From contig JAQJVK010000003.1 in assembly GCA_035578135.1 (NCBI GenBank), forward strand, positions 2,417,791 through 2,481,790: DNA of 64,000 nucleotides, in the 5' to 3' direction. A model generated the notes under the pieces. It saw only the letters and a list, made by a program, of their open reading frames with translations. It did no database searches and had not been told where the DNA came from. Below, in pieces: positions 23,390 to 34,770 of this stretch. Numbering within the stretch: the stretch's first letter is position 1; each line of letters begins with the position of its first letter. This DNA is from Flexamia atlantica. Lineage: Eukaryota > Arthropoda > Insecta > Hemiptera > Cicadellidae. The position numbers were made by a program, and so were the translations under genes.

Positions 23390-26300
23390 GGCGGCGCGTA
23401 GGCAACTTGTTGAGTAGATGTGTTGATGTGAGTTGATGTTGATATGTTGATGTGGGTTGATGTCGATGTGTTGATGTGGGTCGATGTGTCGATGTGTTGA
23501 TGTGGGTTGATGTCGTTATGTTGATGTGGGTTGATGTAGATGTGTTGTCACAGAAGAGACAAGACCTGGAGGAGCTGACGTGTCGGCGGACCAACGCGCT
23601 GACGTGGGTGGGGCTCGGCCTGATGTGTTGATGTGGGGGTTGATTTTGATGTATTGATGTGGGTTGATGTCGATGTGTTGCCACAGAAGAGACAAGACCT
23701 GGAGGAGCTGGCGTGTCAACAGACCAATGCGCTGACGTGGGTGAGGCTCGGCATAATGTATTGATGCGGGTCAATGTATTAATGTCAATGTGGGTTGATG
23801 TCGATGTGTTGATGTGGATTGATGTCAATGTGTTGATGTGGGTTGATGTCGATGTGTTGATGTGGGTTGATGTCGATGTGTTGTCATAGAAGAGACAAGA
23901 CCTGGAGGAGCTGGCGTGTCGGCGGACCAACGCGCTGACGTGGGTGGGGCTCGGCCTGATGTGTTGATGTGGGTTGATGTCGAAGTGTTGATGTGGGTTG
24001 ATGTCGATGTGTTGTCACAGAAGAGACAAGACCTGGAGGAGCTGGCGTGTCGGCGGACCAACGCGCTGACGTGGGTGGGGCTCGGCCTGATGTGTTGATG
24101 TGGGTTGATGTCGATGTGTTGATGTGGGTTGATGTCGATGTGTTGTCACAGAAGAGACAAGACCTGGAGGAGCTGGCGTGTCGGCGGACCAACGCGCTGA
24201 CGTGGGTGGGGCTCGGCCAGATGTGTTGATGTGAGTTGATGTCGATGTGTTGTCACAGAAGAGACAAGACCTGGAGGAGCTGGCGTGCCGGCGGACCAAC
24301 GCGCTGACGTGGGTGGGGCTCGGCCTGATGTGTTGATGTGGGTTGATGTCGATGTGTTGTCACAGAAGAGACAAGACCTGGAGGAGCTGGCGTGCCGGCG
24401 GACCAACGCGCTGACGAGGGTGGGGCTCGGCCTGATGTGTTGATGTGAGTTGATGTCGATGTGTTGTCACAGAAGAGACAAGACCTGGAGGAGCTGGCGT
24501 GTCGGCGGACCAACGCGCTGACGTGGGTGGGGCTCGGCCTGATGTATTGATGTGGGTTGATGTCGATGTGTTGTCACAGAAGAGACAAGACCTGGAGGAG
24601 CTGGCGTGCCGGCGGACCAACGCGCTGACGTGGGTGGGGCTCGGCCTGATGTGTTGATGTGAGTTGATGTCGATGTGTTGTCACAGAAGAGACAAGACCT
24701 GGAGGAGCTGGCGTGCCGGCGGACCAACGCGCTGACGTGGGTGGGGCTCGGCCTGATGTGTTGATGTGAGTTGATGTCGATGTGTTGTCACAGAAGAGAC
24801 AAGACCTGGAGGAGCTGGCGTGTCGGCGGACCAACGCGCTGACGTGGGTGGGGCTCGGCCTGATGTGTTGATGTGGGTTGATGTCGATGTGTTGTCACAG
24901 AAGAGACAAGACCTGGAGGAGCTGGCGTGTCGGCGGACCAACGCGCTGACGTGGGTGGGGCTCGGCCTGATGTATTGATGTGGGTTGATGTCGATGTGTT
25001 GTCACAGAAGAGACAAGACCTGGAGGAGCTGGCGTGTCGGCGGACCAACGCGCTGACATGGGTGGGGCTCGGCCTGATGTATTGATGTGGGTTGATGTCG
25101 ATGTGTTGTCACAGAAGAGACAAGACCTGGAGGAGCTGGCGTGTCGGCGGACCAACGCGCTGACGTGGGTGGGGCTCGGCCTGATGTATTGATGTGGGTT
25201 GATGTCGATGTGTTGTCACAGAAGAGACAAGACCTGGAGGAGCTGGCGTGTCGGCGGACCAACGCGCTGACGTGGGTGGGGCTCGGCCTGATGTGTTGAT
25301 GTGGGTTGATGTCGATGTGTTGATGTGGGTTGATGTCGATGTGTTGTCACAGAAGAGACAAGACCTGGAGGAGCTGGCGTGTCGGCGGACCAACGCGCTG
25401 ACGTGGGTGGGGCTCGGCCTGATGTGTTGATGTGAGTTGATGTCGATGTGTTGTCACAGAAGAGACAAGACCTGGAGGAGCTGGCGTGCCGGCGGACCAA
25501 CGCGCTGACGTGGGTGGGGCTCGGCCTGATGTGTTGATGTGGGTTGATGTCGATGTGTTGTCACAGAAGAGACAAGACCTGGAGGAGCTGGCGTGCCGGC
25601 GGACCAACGCGCTGACGAGGGTGGGGCTCGGCCTGATGTGTTGATGTGAGTTGATGTCGATGTGTTGTCACAGAAGAGACAAGACCTGGAGGAGCTGGCG
25701 TGTCGGCGGACCAACGCGCTGACGTGGGTGGGGCTCGGCCTGATGTATTGATGTGGGTTGATGTCGATGTGTTGTCACAGAAGAGACAAGACCTGGAGGA
25801 GCTGGCGTGTCGGCGGACCAACGCGCTGACATGGGTGGGGCTCGGCCTGATGTATTGATGTGGGTTGATGTCGATGTGTTGTCACAGAAGAGACAAGACC
25901 TGGAGGAGCTGGCGTGTCGGCGGACCAACGCGCTGACGTGGGTGGGGCTCGGCCTGATGTATTGATGTGGGTTGATGTCGATGTGTTGTCACAGAAGAGA
26001 CAAGACCTGGAGGAGCTGGCGTGCCGGCGGACCAACGCGCTGACGTGGGAGGGGCTCGGCCTGATGTGTTGATGTGGGTTGATGTCGATGTGTTGTCACA
26101 GAAGAGACAAGACCTGGAGGAGCTGGCGTGCCGGCGGACCAACGCGCTGACGTGGGTGGGGCTCGGCCTGATGTATTGATGTGGGTTGATGTCGATGTGT
26201 TGTCACAGAAGAGACAAGACCTGGAGGAGCTGGCGTGTCGGCGGACCAACGCGCTGACGTGGGTGGGGCTCGGGCTGATGTATTGATGTGGGTTGATGTC

Positions 26301-28099
26301 GATGTGTTGTCACAGAAGAGACAAGACCTGGAGGAGCTGGCGTGCCGGCGGACCAACGCGCTGACGTGGGTGGGGCTCGGCCTGATGTATTGATGTGGGT
26401 TGATGTCGATGTGTTGTCACAGAAGAGACAAGACCTGGAGGAGCTGGCGTGTCGGCGGACCAACGCGCTGACGTGGGTGGGGCTCGGCCTGATGTGTTGA
26501 TGTGGGTTGATGTCGATGTGTTGTCACAGAAGAGACAAGACCTGGAGGAGCTGGCGTGTCGGCGGACCAACGCGCTGACGTGGGTGGGGCTCGGCCTGAT
26601 GTGTTGATGTGGGTTGATGTCGATGTGTTGTCACAGAAGAGACAAGACCTGGAGGAGCTGGCGTGTCGGCGGACCAACGCGCTGACGTGGGTGGGGCTCG
26701 GCCTGATGTATTGATGTGGGTTGATGTCGATGTGTTGTCACAGAAGAGACAAGACCTGGAGGAGCTGGCGTGTCGGCGGACCAACGCGCTGACGTGGGAG
26801 GGGCTCGGCCTGATGTGTTGATGTGGGTTGATGTCGATGTGTTGTCACAGAAGAGACAAGACCTGGAGGAGCTGGCGTGTCGGCGGACCAACGCGCTGAC
26901 GTGGGTGGGGCTCGGCCTGATGTATTGATGTGGGTTGATGTCGATGTGTTGTCACAGAAGAGACAAGACCTGGAGGAGCTGGCGTGTCGGCGGACCAACG
27001 CGCTGACGTGGGTGGGGCTCGGCCTGATGTATTGATGTGGGTTGATGTCGATGTGTTGTCACAGAAGAGACAAGACCTGGAGGAGCTGGCGTGTCGGCGG
27101 ACCAACGCGCTGACGTGGGTGGGGCTCGGCCTGATGTGTTGATGTGGGTTGATGTCGATGTGTTGTCACAGAAGAGACAAGACCTGGAGGAGCTGGCGTG
27201 TCGGCGGACCAATGCGCTGACGTGGGTGGGGCTCGGCCTGATGTATTGATGTGGGTTGATGTCGATGTGTTGTCACAGAAGAGACAAGACCTGGAGGAGC
27301 TGGCGTGCCGGCGGACCAACGCGCTGACGTGGGTGGGGCTCGGCCTGATGTATTGATGTGGGTTGATGTCGATGTGTTGTCACAGAAGAGACAAGACCTG
27401 GAGGAGCTGGCGTGCCGGCGGACCAACGCGCTGACGTGGGTGGGGCTCGGCCTGATGTGTTGATGTGAGTTGATGTCGATGTGTTGTCACAGAAGAGACA
27501 AGACCTGGAGGAGCTGGCGTGTCGGCGGACCAACGCGCTGACGTGGGTGGGGCTCGGCCTGATGTGTTGATGTGAGTTGATGTCGATGTGTTGTCACAGA
27601 AGAGACAAGACCTGGAGGAGCTGGCGTGTCGGCGGACCAACGCGCTGACGTGGGTGGGGCTCGGCCTGATGTGTTGATGTGAGTTGATGTCGATGTGTTG
27701 TCACAGAAGAGACAAGACCTGGAGGAGCTGGCGTGTCGGCGGACCAACGCGCTGACGTGGGTGGGGCTCGGCCTGATGTATTGATGTGGGTTGATGTCGA
27801 TGTGTTGTCACAGAAGAGACAAGACCTGGAGGAGCTGGCGTGTCGGCGGACCAACGCGCTGACGTGGGTGGGGCTCGGCCTAATGTGTTGATGTGGGTTG
27901 ATGTCGATGTGTTGTCACAGAAGAGACAAGAACTGGAGGAGCTGGCGTGTCGGCGGACCAACGCGCTGATGTGGGTGGGTCTCGGCCTGATGTGTTGATG
28001 TGGGTTGATGTCGATGTGTTGTCACAGAAGAGACAAGACCTGGAGGAGCTGGCGTGTCGGCGGACCAACGCGCTTACGTGGGTGGGGCTCGGCCTGATG
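23390..28099 (+). repeat. MCU array 2: 41 units (mostly 107 bp) of intron end plus exon start
   Basis: Each unit is 35 nt of intron tail (TGTTGATGTGGGTTGATGTC then GATGTGTTGTCACAG) and 72 nt equal to the first 24 codons of the MCU exon at 28028. Exon-start equivalents are at 23554, 23687, 23890, 24021, 24152 and 24259, then every 107 bp to 28028 with a single 131-bp step. Extra length comes in 24-bp steps of the intron-tail subrepeat. The 5' edge (23390-23890) is diverged and runs into TTGATGTGGG simple repeat. Only the last copy is followed by the full exon. Confidence 0.97.
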
Positions 28100-28231
28100 G
28101 GTGTGCAGTTCGGTATCCTGGCGCGGCTCACGTGGTGGGAGTATTCATGGGACATCATGGAGCCCGTCACGTACTTCGTCACCTATGGCACGGCCATGGC
28201 CGCCTACGCGTACTACGTGCTTACCAAACAG
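28028..28231 (+). CDS. Mitochondrial calcium uniporter, exon e (TM1, WDIME filter, TM2)
   Basis: A 204-nt phase-0 exon. It starts KRQDLEELACRRTNALTWVG, continues through TM1 (GLGLMGVQFGILARLTWWEYS) and the signature WDIMEP (WDIME at 28148-28162), whose Asp and Glu rings form the Ca2+ selectivity filter. TM2 is VTYFVTYGTAMAAYAYYVL, and the exon ends TKQ at CAG/GTGAGG. All hallmark residues of the pore are present. The first 72 nt are the unit repeated 40 times upstream. Confidence 0.97.
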
Positions 28232-28251
28232 GTGAGGTTAGGTTAGGTCAG

Positions 28252-28681
28252 ACATAGTACATCACGTTACTAGGCTGGAAAGTACTGTTTTGCCGAACGA
28301 GCATGATAGTTCCTGCATGAGCGAAAGCGAGTGCGGGATTTTCATACGAGTACGGTAAAACTTCCCGCTTGTGTAACGTACAATATTTTTCATCATACTA
28401 TGCAGAAAAAACATACTTTCAATCATAACATAGTCCTTGCTTAAACATACTTTTCAAACCTTTAAACCTAACCTATAACAAACAGAACAAACATTTGCTA
28501 TGAATGCAGTGCTGTCACTACATTTCTCCTAAAAGAAACCAATAAACAAGCATTAAACATCGGTTTGGTGCAAATCGTCTGATTGTTTACTTCTGTTTTA
28601 TCCAGTTATGGCAATGGGTAAGTTTCGAGCCAACAAAAAGGTACTGAAAACAGATGTTTCTTTGTTGGTATGATGAAAAAT
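28252..28681. mobile_element. Interspersed repeat family R2, copy 1
   Basis: About 430 bp with a closely related copy at 43889-44319, in the same orientation. Shared words include GTACTGTTTTG, GCATGATAGTTCCTGC, GAGCGAAAGCGAGTGCGGGA and AACCTATAACAAACAGAACA. Non-coding. It starts about 20 bp after the donor of MCU exon e. Confidence 0.75.
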
Positions 28682-29009
28682 GACCCTCTCAAAGATCCTT
28701 ATGCCAGATTGTAAAATGGTGCTACCCCTTCACCAATGAGTTTGAGTGATCCTCCCGTACTCGACTTCCCGATGTTCAATTTCATGCCAGTCTCAGAGAC
28801 CGCGGGTTTCAGTTTCCGTTAGTCTGTTGCCCATCATTTCTTATGCGGGAGCCTCATAGAGTGAGGCGTTCGGTTACTGATTGTTTATTTGCCGTCCATT
28901 ATTTTATATGAGAGTCTCATAGACCGAGGGTTTCAGTTAACGTCCCATAATGAGGGTCCCACAATAACGTCGCCACACATCACCTAACTGCCAACAAAAA
29001 AATCCTACC

Positions 29010-29222
29010 TACATTGGAGCTAAACTTTAGAACACCCTTCCACCTGAACTGAAACAACAGATAGGCAACAGGACCTTCAAAGAATCTCTACTTGACTGGC
29101 TGCTGCAGAGGGAGTTCTACTCTATTTAAGAATACCTGGAGCAAAGAAGTCAACCTCACTGATGAAACTTAAATGACGCCATTACTGTACTCTATGTATA
29201 TGTAAATAAAGAGAATTTTGTC
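29010..29222 (+). mobile_element. LINE 3'-end fragment in last MCU intron
   Basis: Reads LGAKL, a stop, then NTLPPELKQQIGNRTFKESL and LDWLLQREFYSI with a stop, the usual end of a Jockey/CR1-type ORF2. It is followed by AATAAA at 29205-29210. Degenerate remnant. Confidence 0.65.
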
Positions 29223-29266
29223 TTTGTTTTAGTCTTTGTCAGTTATTAACGAGTGGAATGTTGCAG

Positions 29267-29518
29267 GAGTACATCTTGCCCGATGTGCGGGACCGCCAGC
29301 ACCTCATAATCCTGCACAAACGAGCTCGGAAAATCGGCCTCGACCTCGATCAGTACAACGCTCTCAAGGACGAAATCGCAAAAACCGAACTTGACCTGAC
29401 ACGATTGCGAGACCCGCTACAAGTGCATCTGCCGCCCAGATATCTCTCCACGTTGGAGACCAAGTCTTCGCCTCTGGACAGACTTAAATCTTTAATAAAC
29501 AAAGCGAGGAAAAAATAA
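29267..29518 (+). CDS. Mitochondrial calcium uniporter, exon f (C-terminus)
   Basis: Terminal coding exon after AATGTTGCAG, phase 0, reading EYILPDVRDRQHLIILHKRA, then a helix including YNALKDEIAKTELDLTRLRD (coiled coil 2) and PLQVHLPP, ending at TAA 29516-29518. This matches the matrix C-terminal helix of MCU. The 3' UTR follows; its end could not be fixed, as the AT-rich sequence offers several weak poly(A) signals. Confidence 0.95.
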   Translation, partial: EYILPDVRDRQHLIILHKRARKIGLDLDQYNALKDEIAKTELDLTRLRDPLQVHLPPRYLSTLETKSSPLDRLKSLINKARKK

Positions 29519-30940
29519 CGTCTGTAGACTCGCGGGTAGGGAAAAGATGATGTTTGTTATGTACTTAACCGAACTGAGTTTATCGAGCGTTTTAACTGAA
29601 CGAACGAATCGAGAGAAAATAATACCTACAGTATTTTGTTGCTTAAGCTGTATCGATCGCTTAGAGTCGCACATTTTTAACCGGGACGCTCCCCCGATTA
29701 TAGTTTGTCTTTGAAAGTAGTTTGAATTAACTTTTTTACAACGGACAAAAAAAATGTTGTAATCGAGACATTGTTCCTATTCCGAACGGAATATAAATAT
29801 TAAAAGCTGATGTTGTTTTCAAACGTGCCATTATCTCTTCCCCTTTACAAGTATATATTTGTTTAATAACCTAGCTAATCCATTTGTATACTCGACCGGG
29901 TACAGTAGATTGTGTAACTATACTGTATACTCGAGCTCTCGTCATCTTCTCCAACATTTGTCAGTTTTCCTCTATGAATACTTTACGCTTTCCTTCTTCC
30001 ACAGGCTTCATACCTGAACTTTGCATGTATCGAGCGAAACTATTTATAACAAAATTTAGGCTACCACTAAGATATTTTACCTGGAATCGATTGTGAATTT
30101 TTATCATGTATTTGTTTGAAGCTGTCTGTTTTTATTTTCTTTACTCTATATAAATGTCACAAGTATTTAAACTCATGCGTTGACTAGTGTGGTGTGATTT
30201 TAATTGAGGTTTTATATCTGAATATTGTACCATTTGTTCTCAGCTTAAGTAATTATATATTTTTATATTTCAGAATGATATCTTTTCATTTCAATATGTA
30301 CTTTATAGAAAAATATGTTTTCATAAAAAACTTTATTTCAGTTGCCATAAACAGTTTAAGCTACAAAATAGTTTTTGTTGCTTCGTCTTCGTGATTAAAA
30401 CATTAGTTGTGCCTTGTAGACTTTTTAGAGACATATCAAAACCTGTTCTACTACCCAAAGTCCCACTCTCGTTGTTGTATACACAAAATTAACTTTTGAG
30501 TTGAAATTTTGGTTCCACATTTACTGCTGGATCAGTCTTTGTAGGAGCCAGCATTCAATGAATTATATATTTCTTGGAGTTTCTTTTTGATCGATTACAC
30601 ATAGTTTGTTTTGCCTCGGATAATTTAATTTAAAGAATTAAAATTAAAAATTATTTGTTGTGTCATCTTTAAAGTACAAACAAATTATTATTAATTTTTA
30701 AATGCAGTAATGACTTGTTTATCTGGACCCAAATCTTAAAATATAAATTGTCACTATTTAAAGTCTTGGCAAAGGAACTAGACATCAATGCTGGTGTTGT
30801 TTAGTAGCGTTCATTCATTGATTTTGATGCAGAATTGAGATCCATTCTCTTGTCTCTTCCTTAAATGTTATTGTTATAGCTGACATAATGGGTTATGTTG
30901 GCTTAGCTTGAATGGCTCTCTTGTTTTATACTGGTACAGG
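29519..30940. other. MCU 3' UTR and AT-rich intergenic sequence
   Basis: No other exon recognised. The MCU 3' UTR begins at 29519; its length is uncertain. Confidence 0.4.
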
Positions 30941-30946
30941 GGTTAA

Positions 30947-31405
30947 GAGGGTTCCCTACCTACGCCAAAATATGTCTAAAATACGCTCTGCGCGGTGTCA
31001 TTTAACGCCTGCAGTTTTCAAAATAAAATTTAAATTAATATACTATTTCAAAGATAAAGGTATGCAGAATGTTTATTGCTAATCCAAAATCGTTCATATT
31101 TGCGCATTCTGAATATACATTCCGTTGAAGTTGACCAACTTTAACGCCACGTATCTTTTAAATGAGTGAGCATAAACGATTTTGGAGAAGCAATGAACAC
31201 TCTACAACTCTTCATCTTTACAATGGTATTTCAAAAAAATATTATTTTTAAAATTGAAGAAGCTAAACGACACCGCGTTTACCCCTGCACCGGCTTTCAC
31301 GGCGAAAAGTGTCCAAATTTAACATGGGCTCTTATGGAGCAGCAGTTCCAATTGTAGCCGCCAGTGTCGCAGAAAAACGAAAACTGCCGTAGGTAGGGAA
31401 CCCTC
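30947..31405. mobile_element. MITE with TTAA target duplication
   Basis: TIRs GAGGGTTCCCTACCTACG and its exact inverse are flanked on both sides by TTAA (30943-30946 and 31406-31409). TTAA duplication fits piggyBac- or Kolobok-type elements. The 459-bp interior has no transposase. Confidence 0.85.
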
Positions 31406-31851
31406 TTAAAAGTAGTTAGAAGCTGCAATTTTGTTGGTAAATCTATTGGCCATCCAGAGTGACCAGCTGTTCACCTCGGTTCCCCCTTGTCTCTCTGGGA
31501 ACTTTGATTTCCGGCTGAGCTTGGATAGCCAGTCAGGTCTGAGCCCTGAAGAGAGTAGTGAATCATCCTGACCTGTCCACTCGGGAGGGTATGAGGGACC
31601 CTTACCCCACAACCTCCTGAGGTCTCCTAAGGGGAACTGTCCCGGATGAGACTCTATACAAAGAGGCTCCCAGGTGGCAGTTCTTGCCTGGAAGTGCCTG
31701 GGAAAGATTAGGTTAGAGGGTGAGTCGAACCTGGAAGAGCCCATAGTGTAGGTTTCTCCTTTCCTTCAGGAGAAAAACTGACTGTTTCCTACCTTGCAAA
31801 CTTCCTTCTTCCGTAAACCGCACAATATCCCTGAGGGAGTCCCGCCTATAG

Positions 31852-31996
31852 TAAAGTCCAATAGAACTGTGGGTCACGGTCAAGTTTTGGAACAGGCCAG
31901 CTGATCCTGGCCCTGCGCTCATTTGACATTATGCTTAAAAATCAGCTGGCCTATTTAAAAACTTGACCTTGGCCCGTCAGTTCTATTGGACTTCAC
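31852..31996. repeat. Inverted repeat (hairpin) element
   Basis: Arms of about 55 bp (TAAAGTCCAATAGAACTG... and its complement ending CAGTTCTATTGGACTTCA), including GGCCAGCTGAT and ATCAGCTGGCC, around a spacer of about 35 bp. Probably a small foldback or MITE. The GC-richer block to its left (31415-31800) is unidentified. Confidence 0.7.
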
Positions 31997-33991
31997 CTTA
32001 GCTGGCAATGCTGATGGCTTTAATTCCTCCGAATTCTAACAAACTTACAGGTTTTACCAATTTTCACATATCCTTGTTTTCTTTTGATATCCGAGTCCAG
32101 ATAAATAGGACATTACAGTTTAAATGATTCACTTGGCCACTTAAACATGTTCACAGTTAATTAGTTGTGTGCTTCTTAATTTTATTTTGATAAAATCCTA
32201 ATTGAATGCACATACAATTTACCTGTTTCATTATTTACTGATATCACATTGAAGAAAATCAATCATTGAGTATTTTCATTTGTCAATTACATTGAAAAAT
32301 CTATCAGCTCTGGACGGATAAATAGTTTCAGGCTGGAGTATTGACCGCATATCTTTGCTGGCACGGTATTAGCCGCACCAATGTGCTGAGTTAACTGTGC
32401 CGATTAATATTTTGCTGTAACACAAAAAATACTGAATCGAAGCAATCATTAGGGCTAATAATAAAAAAACACTGCAATTTTTTGATCTAACCAACAGGGG
32501 TCCAATAATTGGGAGGAGTAGACTCAAAATGTTTTATTAAAAAAAATGTTAATCTGTTTTTAAAATAAAAACTAAAGTACAGACTCTTGTAAATTGTTTG
32601 AGATCAAATTGTTCGTGTTGGTTCCTAATGGCAATTTAAAATATATAAATGCAGTTGGTAAAGTAGCAATTTTGTATGTGTTTACCTCCACATTGACAAT
32701 CTTCATTCTTTAAAGTTTTATTAAACTCATGTGCCTAATAATGAGAAAATCCATCAATTAGCTCCACCCAATCGAAAATAGCCTCTTACCCAAATGAATT
32801 TTGGAAAAACTGTGTAATGATAAAAAATTAATGATTTGAAAGAAGCAAATCTTGAATTTTGAATAAATTTTATATTATTTACGCTTACACTAATTTAAGT
32901 TGAAGTGTAGAATTTTGTAAATCCAATAATTGTAATTTATTGGAAGCAACCGATATTGCTGAGTCAACTCTGGCCTCAACTCTAGCTTGTTTGTTGTTGT
33001 GTAGTGTAAATAGTCATCAAACGTGTTACCAACCTAATCACCATTCATAGAGAAAGATTGTAAGAAAATATTTAAATTTAAAGGACTCAACAAAATTACA
33101 ACATAACAAATTAAGAGCCGAGCTCAAAATATGGTTACCAACTTTTAATTCCTTTTTGAATGTTATTAACAATTATTTACGTTTAAACCATGCTTGTCAT
33201 TCGAGGAGACTGGATTCTGTCGATATATTTTCGTCGGTGTTGACCCATATAAGAGTGGCTATGGTGTACATTATGTAAGATTCTTTCTCGATGTTTAAAC
33301 CTAGTATTTATTACCTTTATACCATTATATATAATGAAATCAGAGATGATATCACAAAGTTACTAGGAAACTGGGATGTAATCATGGAACGTGGAGTTCT
33401 TAGCCAGTTTAGGACATTAGTTCGCTTTGCTCAATGCTTGATCGTTTGTGATTCTAGCTGCCATTTGACCACAATTTAAACTGACAGTTCACTAGTGCTA
33501 CTTTTCTTGTTAACCGGATACCGTTATAGATGTTCCATAAACGGTGTATAAATGTGTTGTTAATGTTGCCAGATTTTATTTTTCAATGGTTTTATTAGTT
33601 TGTAATTTTGAATCGCATAAAACTGTCGATGCGCAAAAGTAAAAATGTTAAAAATTATCGACTATGTTTAAAATAATATATAAATCGTGTGTAATATGGG
33701 TACGTCTAGATTATTACGTGAAAGGGAAATTGTTTATGTTGATTTTGTAAAACCCTTCATAAATTTTGGGAGAAATTTTATATCATCCCGAAAAGCTTAT
33801 TTGTTTCTATTCGGGTGAATTCGAAAACAAAAGATTGGAAGAAACTAATTGACATTACTATCAACTGATTCGTAGTAATTACAATGAGAATCGTTATATT
33901 TAGAGTGACATTAGCTTAGAGTACATTTATAGTCTTCTAAAGATACTGTTAACAAATACATGGTAGTAGAGTAGGTCAGTAAATGTTTTTG

Positions 33992-34129
33992 GATTTTTAT
34001 ACAAATATATGTTTTAACTAATGTTATACATCGGTGTATATTGTTGATATACTTTACCTCAAATTTTTAAAGAAACGTGTACAGTGTTTTAGTTTTCTCC
34101 GCATTGTTTGAAAATTTGTATAATTTATC
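33992..34129 (+). repeat. Direct repeat, copy 1 of 2
   Basis: About 135 bp starting GATTTTTATACAAATATATG and containing CTTTACCTCAAATTTTTAAA and GTTTTCTCCGCATTGTTTGA, repeated at 34640-34770 with few changes. A local duplication of intergenic sequence; no coding role seen. Confidence 0.8.
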
Positions 34130-34639
34130 CGTCGTGTACCGCAATCATCTGGATCTCGCTGTTTTATTCTATAGCGGTAATCTTTACAATACGCTCTGAA
34201 CTATGTGCACACTTTGAACCGTAGAGATAGGCTGTAGCACTGGCGGGCACTCACCTCTACATCCGGCTGGGATGGCGATCAGTGTACATAGAACATTGTT
34301 GGGGGATTGTTGTGCACATTTTACCTCTCCTAAAAGTCCCGGACCAGTTTAATAACTTTAAAATTAAATAAGATTGGGTAAAGGTGTTTTGAAGATGACA
34401 TTTGAGCAAAACACAACTTTTTGCGAGACGAGTCATATCTAGCACTGCACTTACAGTGATTTTGGAAATTCGTCCAAATTTTTTTAACGAACCCTTGTTT
34501 ATTGATTAAATCTCATTTGATAGAAAAAACAAATGCTGCATACAGGTGGTCAGTATTGTGCCCCTAACTAATAATACAAGCGTTTTAAAAAGTCAAATTG
34601 CCTATAAAAGAGTACTCTATAAAAATTCAGTACCTTATA

Positions 34640-34770
34640 GATTTTTATACAAATATATGTTTTAACTAATATTGGTGTATGTTGTTTATATACTTTACCT
34701 CAAATTTTTAAAGAAACGTATACAGTGTTTAAGTTTTCTCCGCATTGTTTGAAAATTTGTATAATTTATC
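34640..34770 (+). repeat. Direct repeat, copy 2 of 2
   Basis: Second copy of the 33992-34129 segment, about 645 bp downstream, with a short deletion near its middle (TAATATTGGTGTATG). Confidence 0.8.

Noticed and set aside
12782..28099. CRISPR array
   Set aside because: Units are contiguous with no variable spacers, contain exon sequence of MCU, and the genome is eukaryotic.
23214..28182. Dozens of nearly identical minus-strand open frames of about 86 codons
   Set aside because: They are the antisense of the 107-bp MCU array; the unit length makes each copy open by chance. The sense strand carries the real exon start and splice acceptor.
28232..28252. Insect telomere repeat (TTAGG)
   Set aside because: Only about three imperfect units next to a splice donor, and a similar short run at 53528. 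Too short; such runs are common in insect introns.
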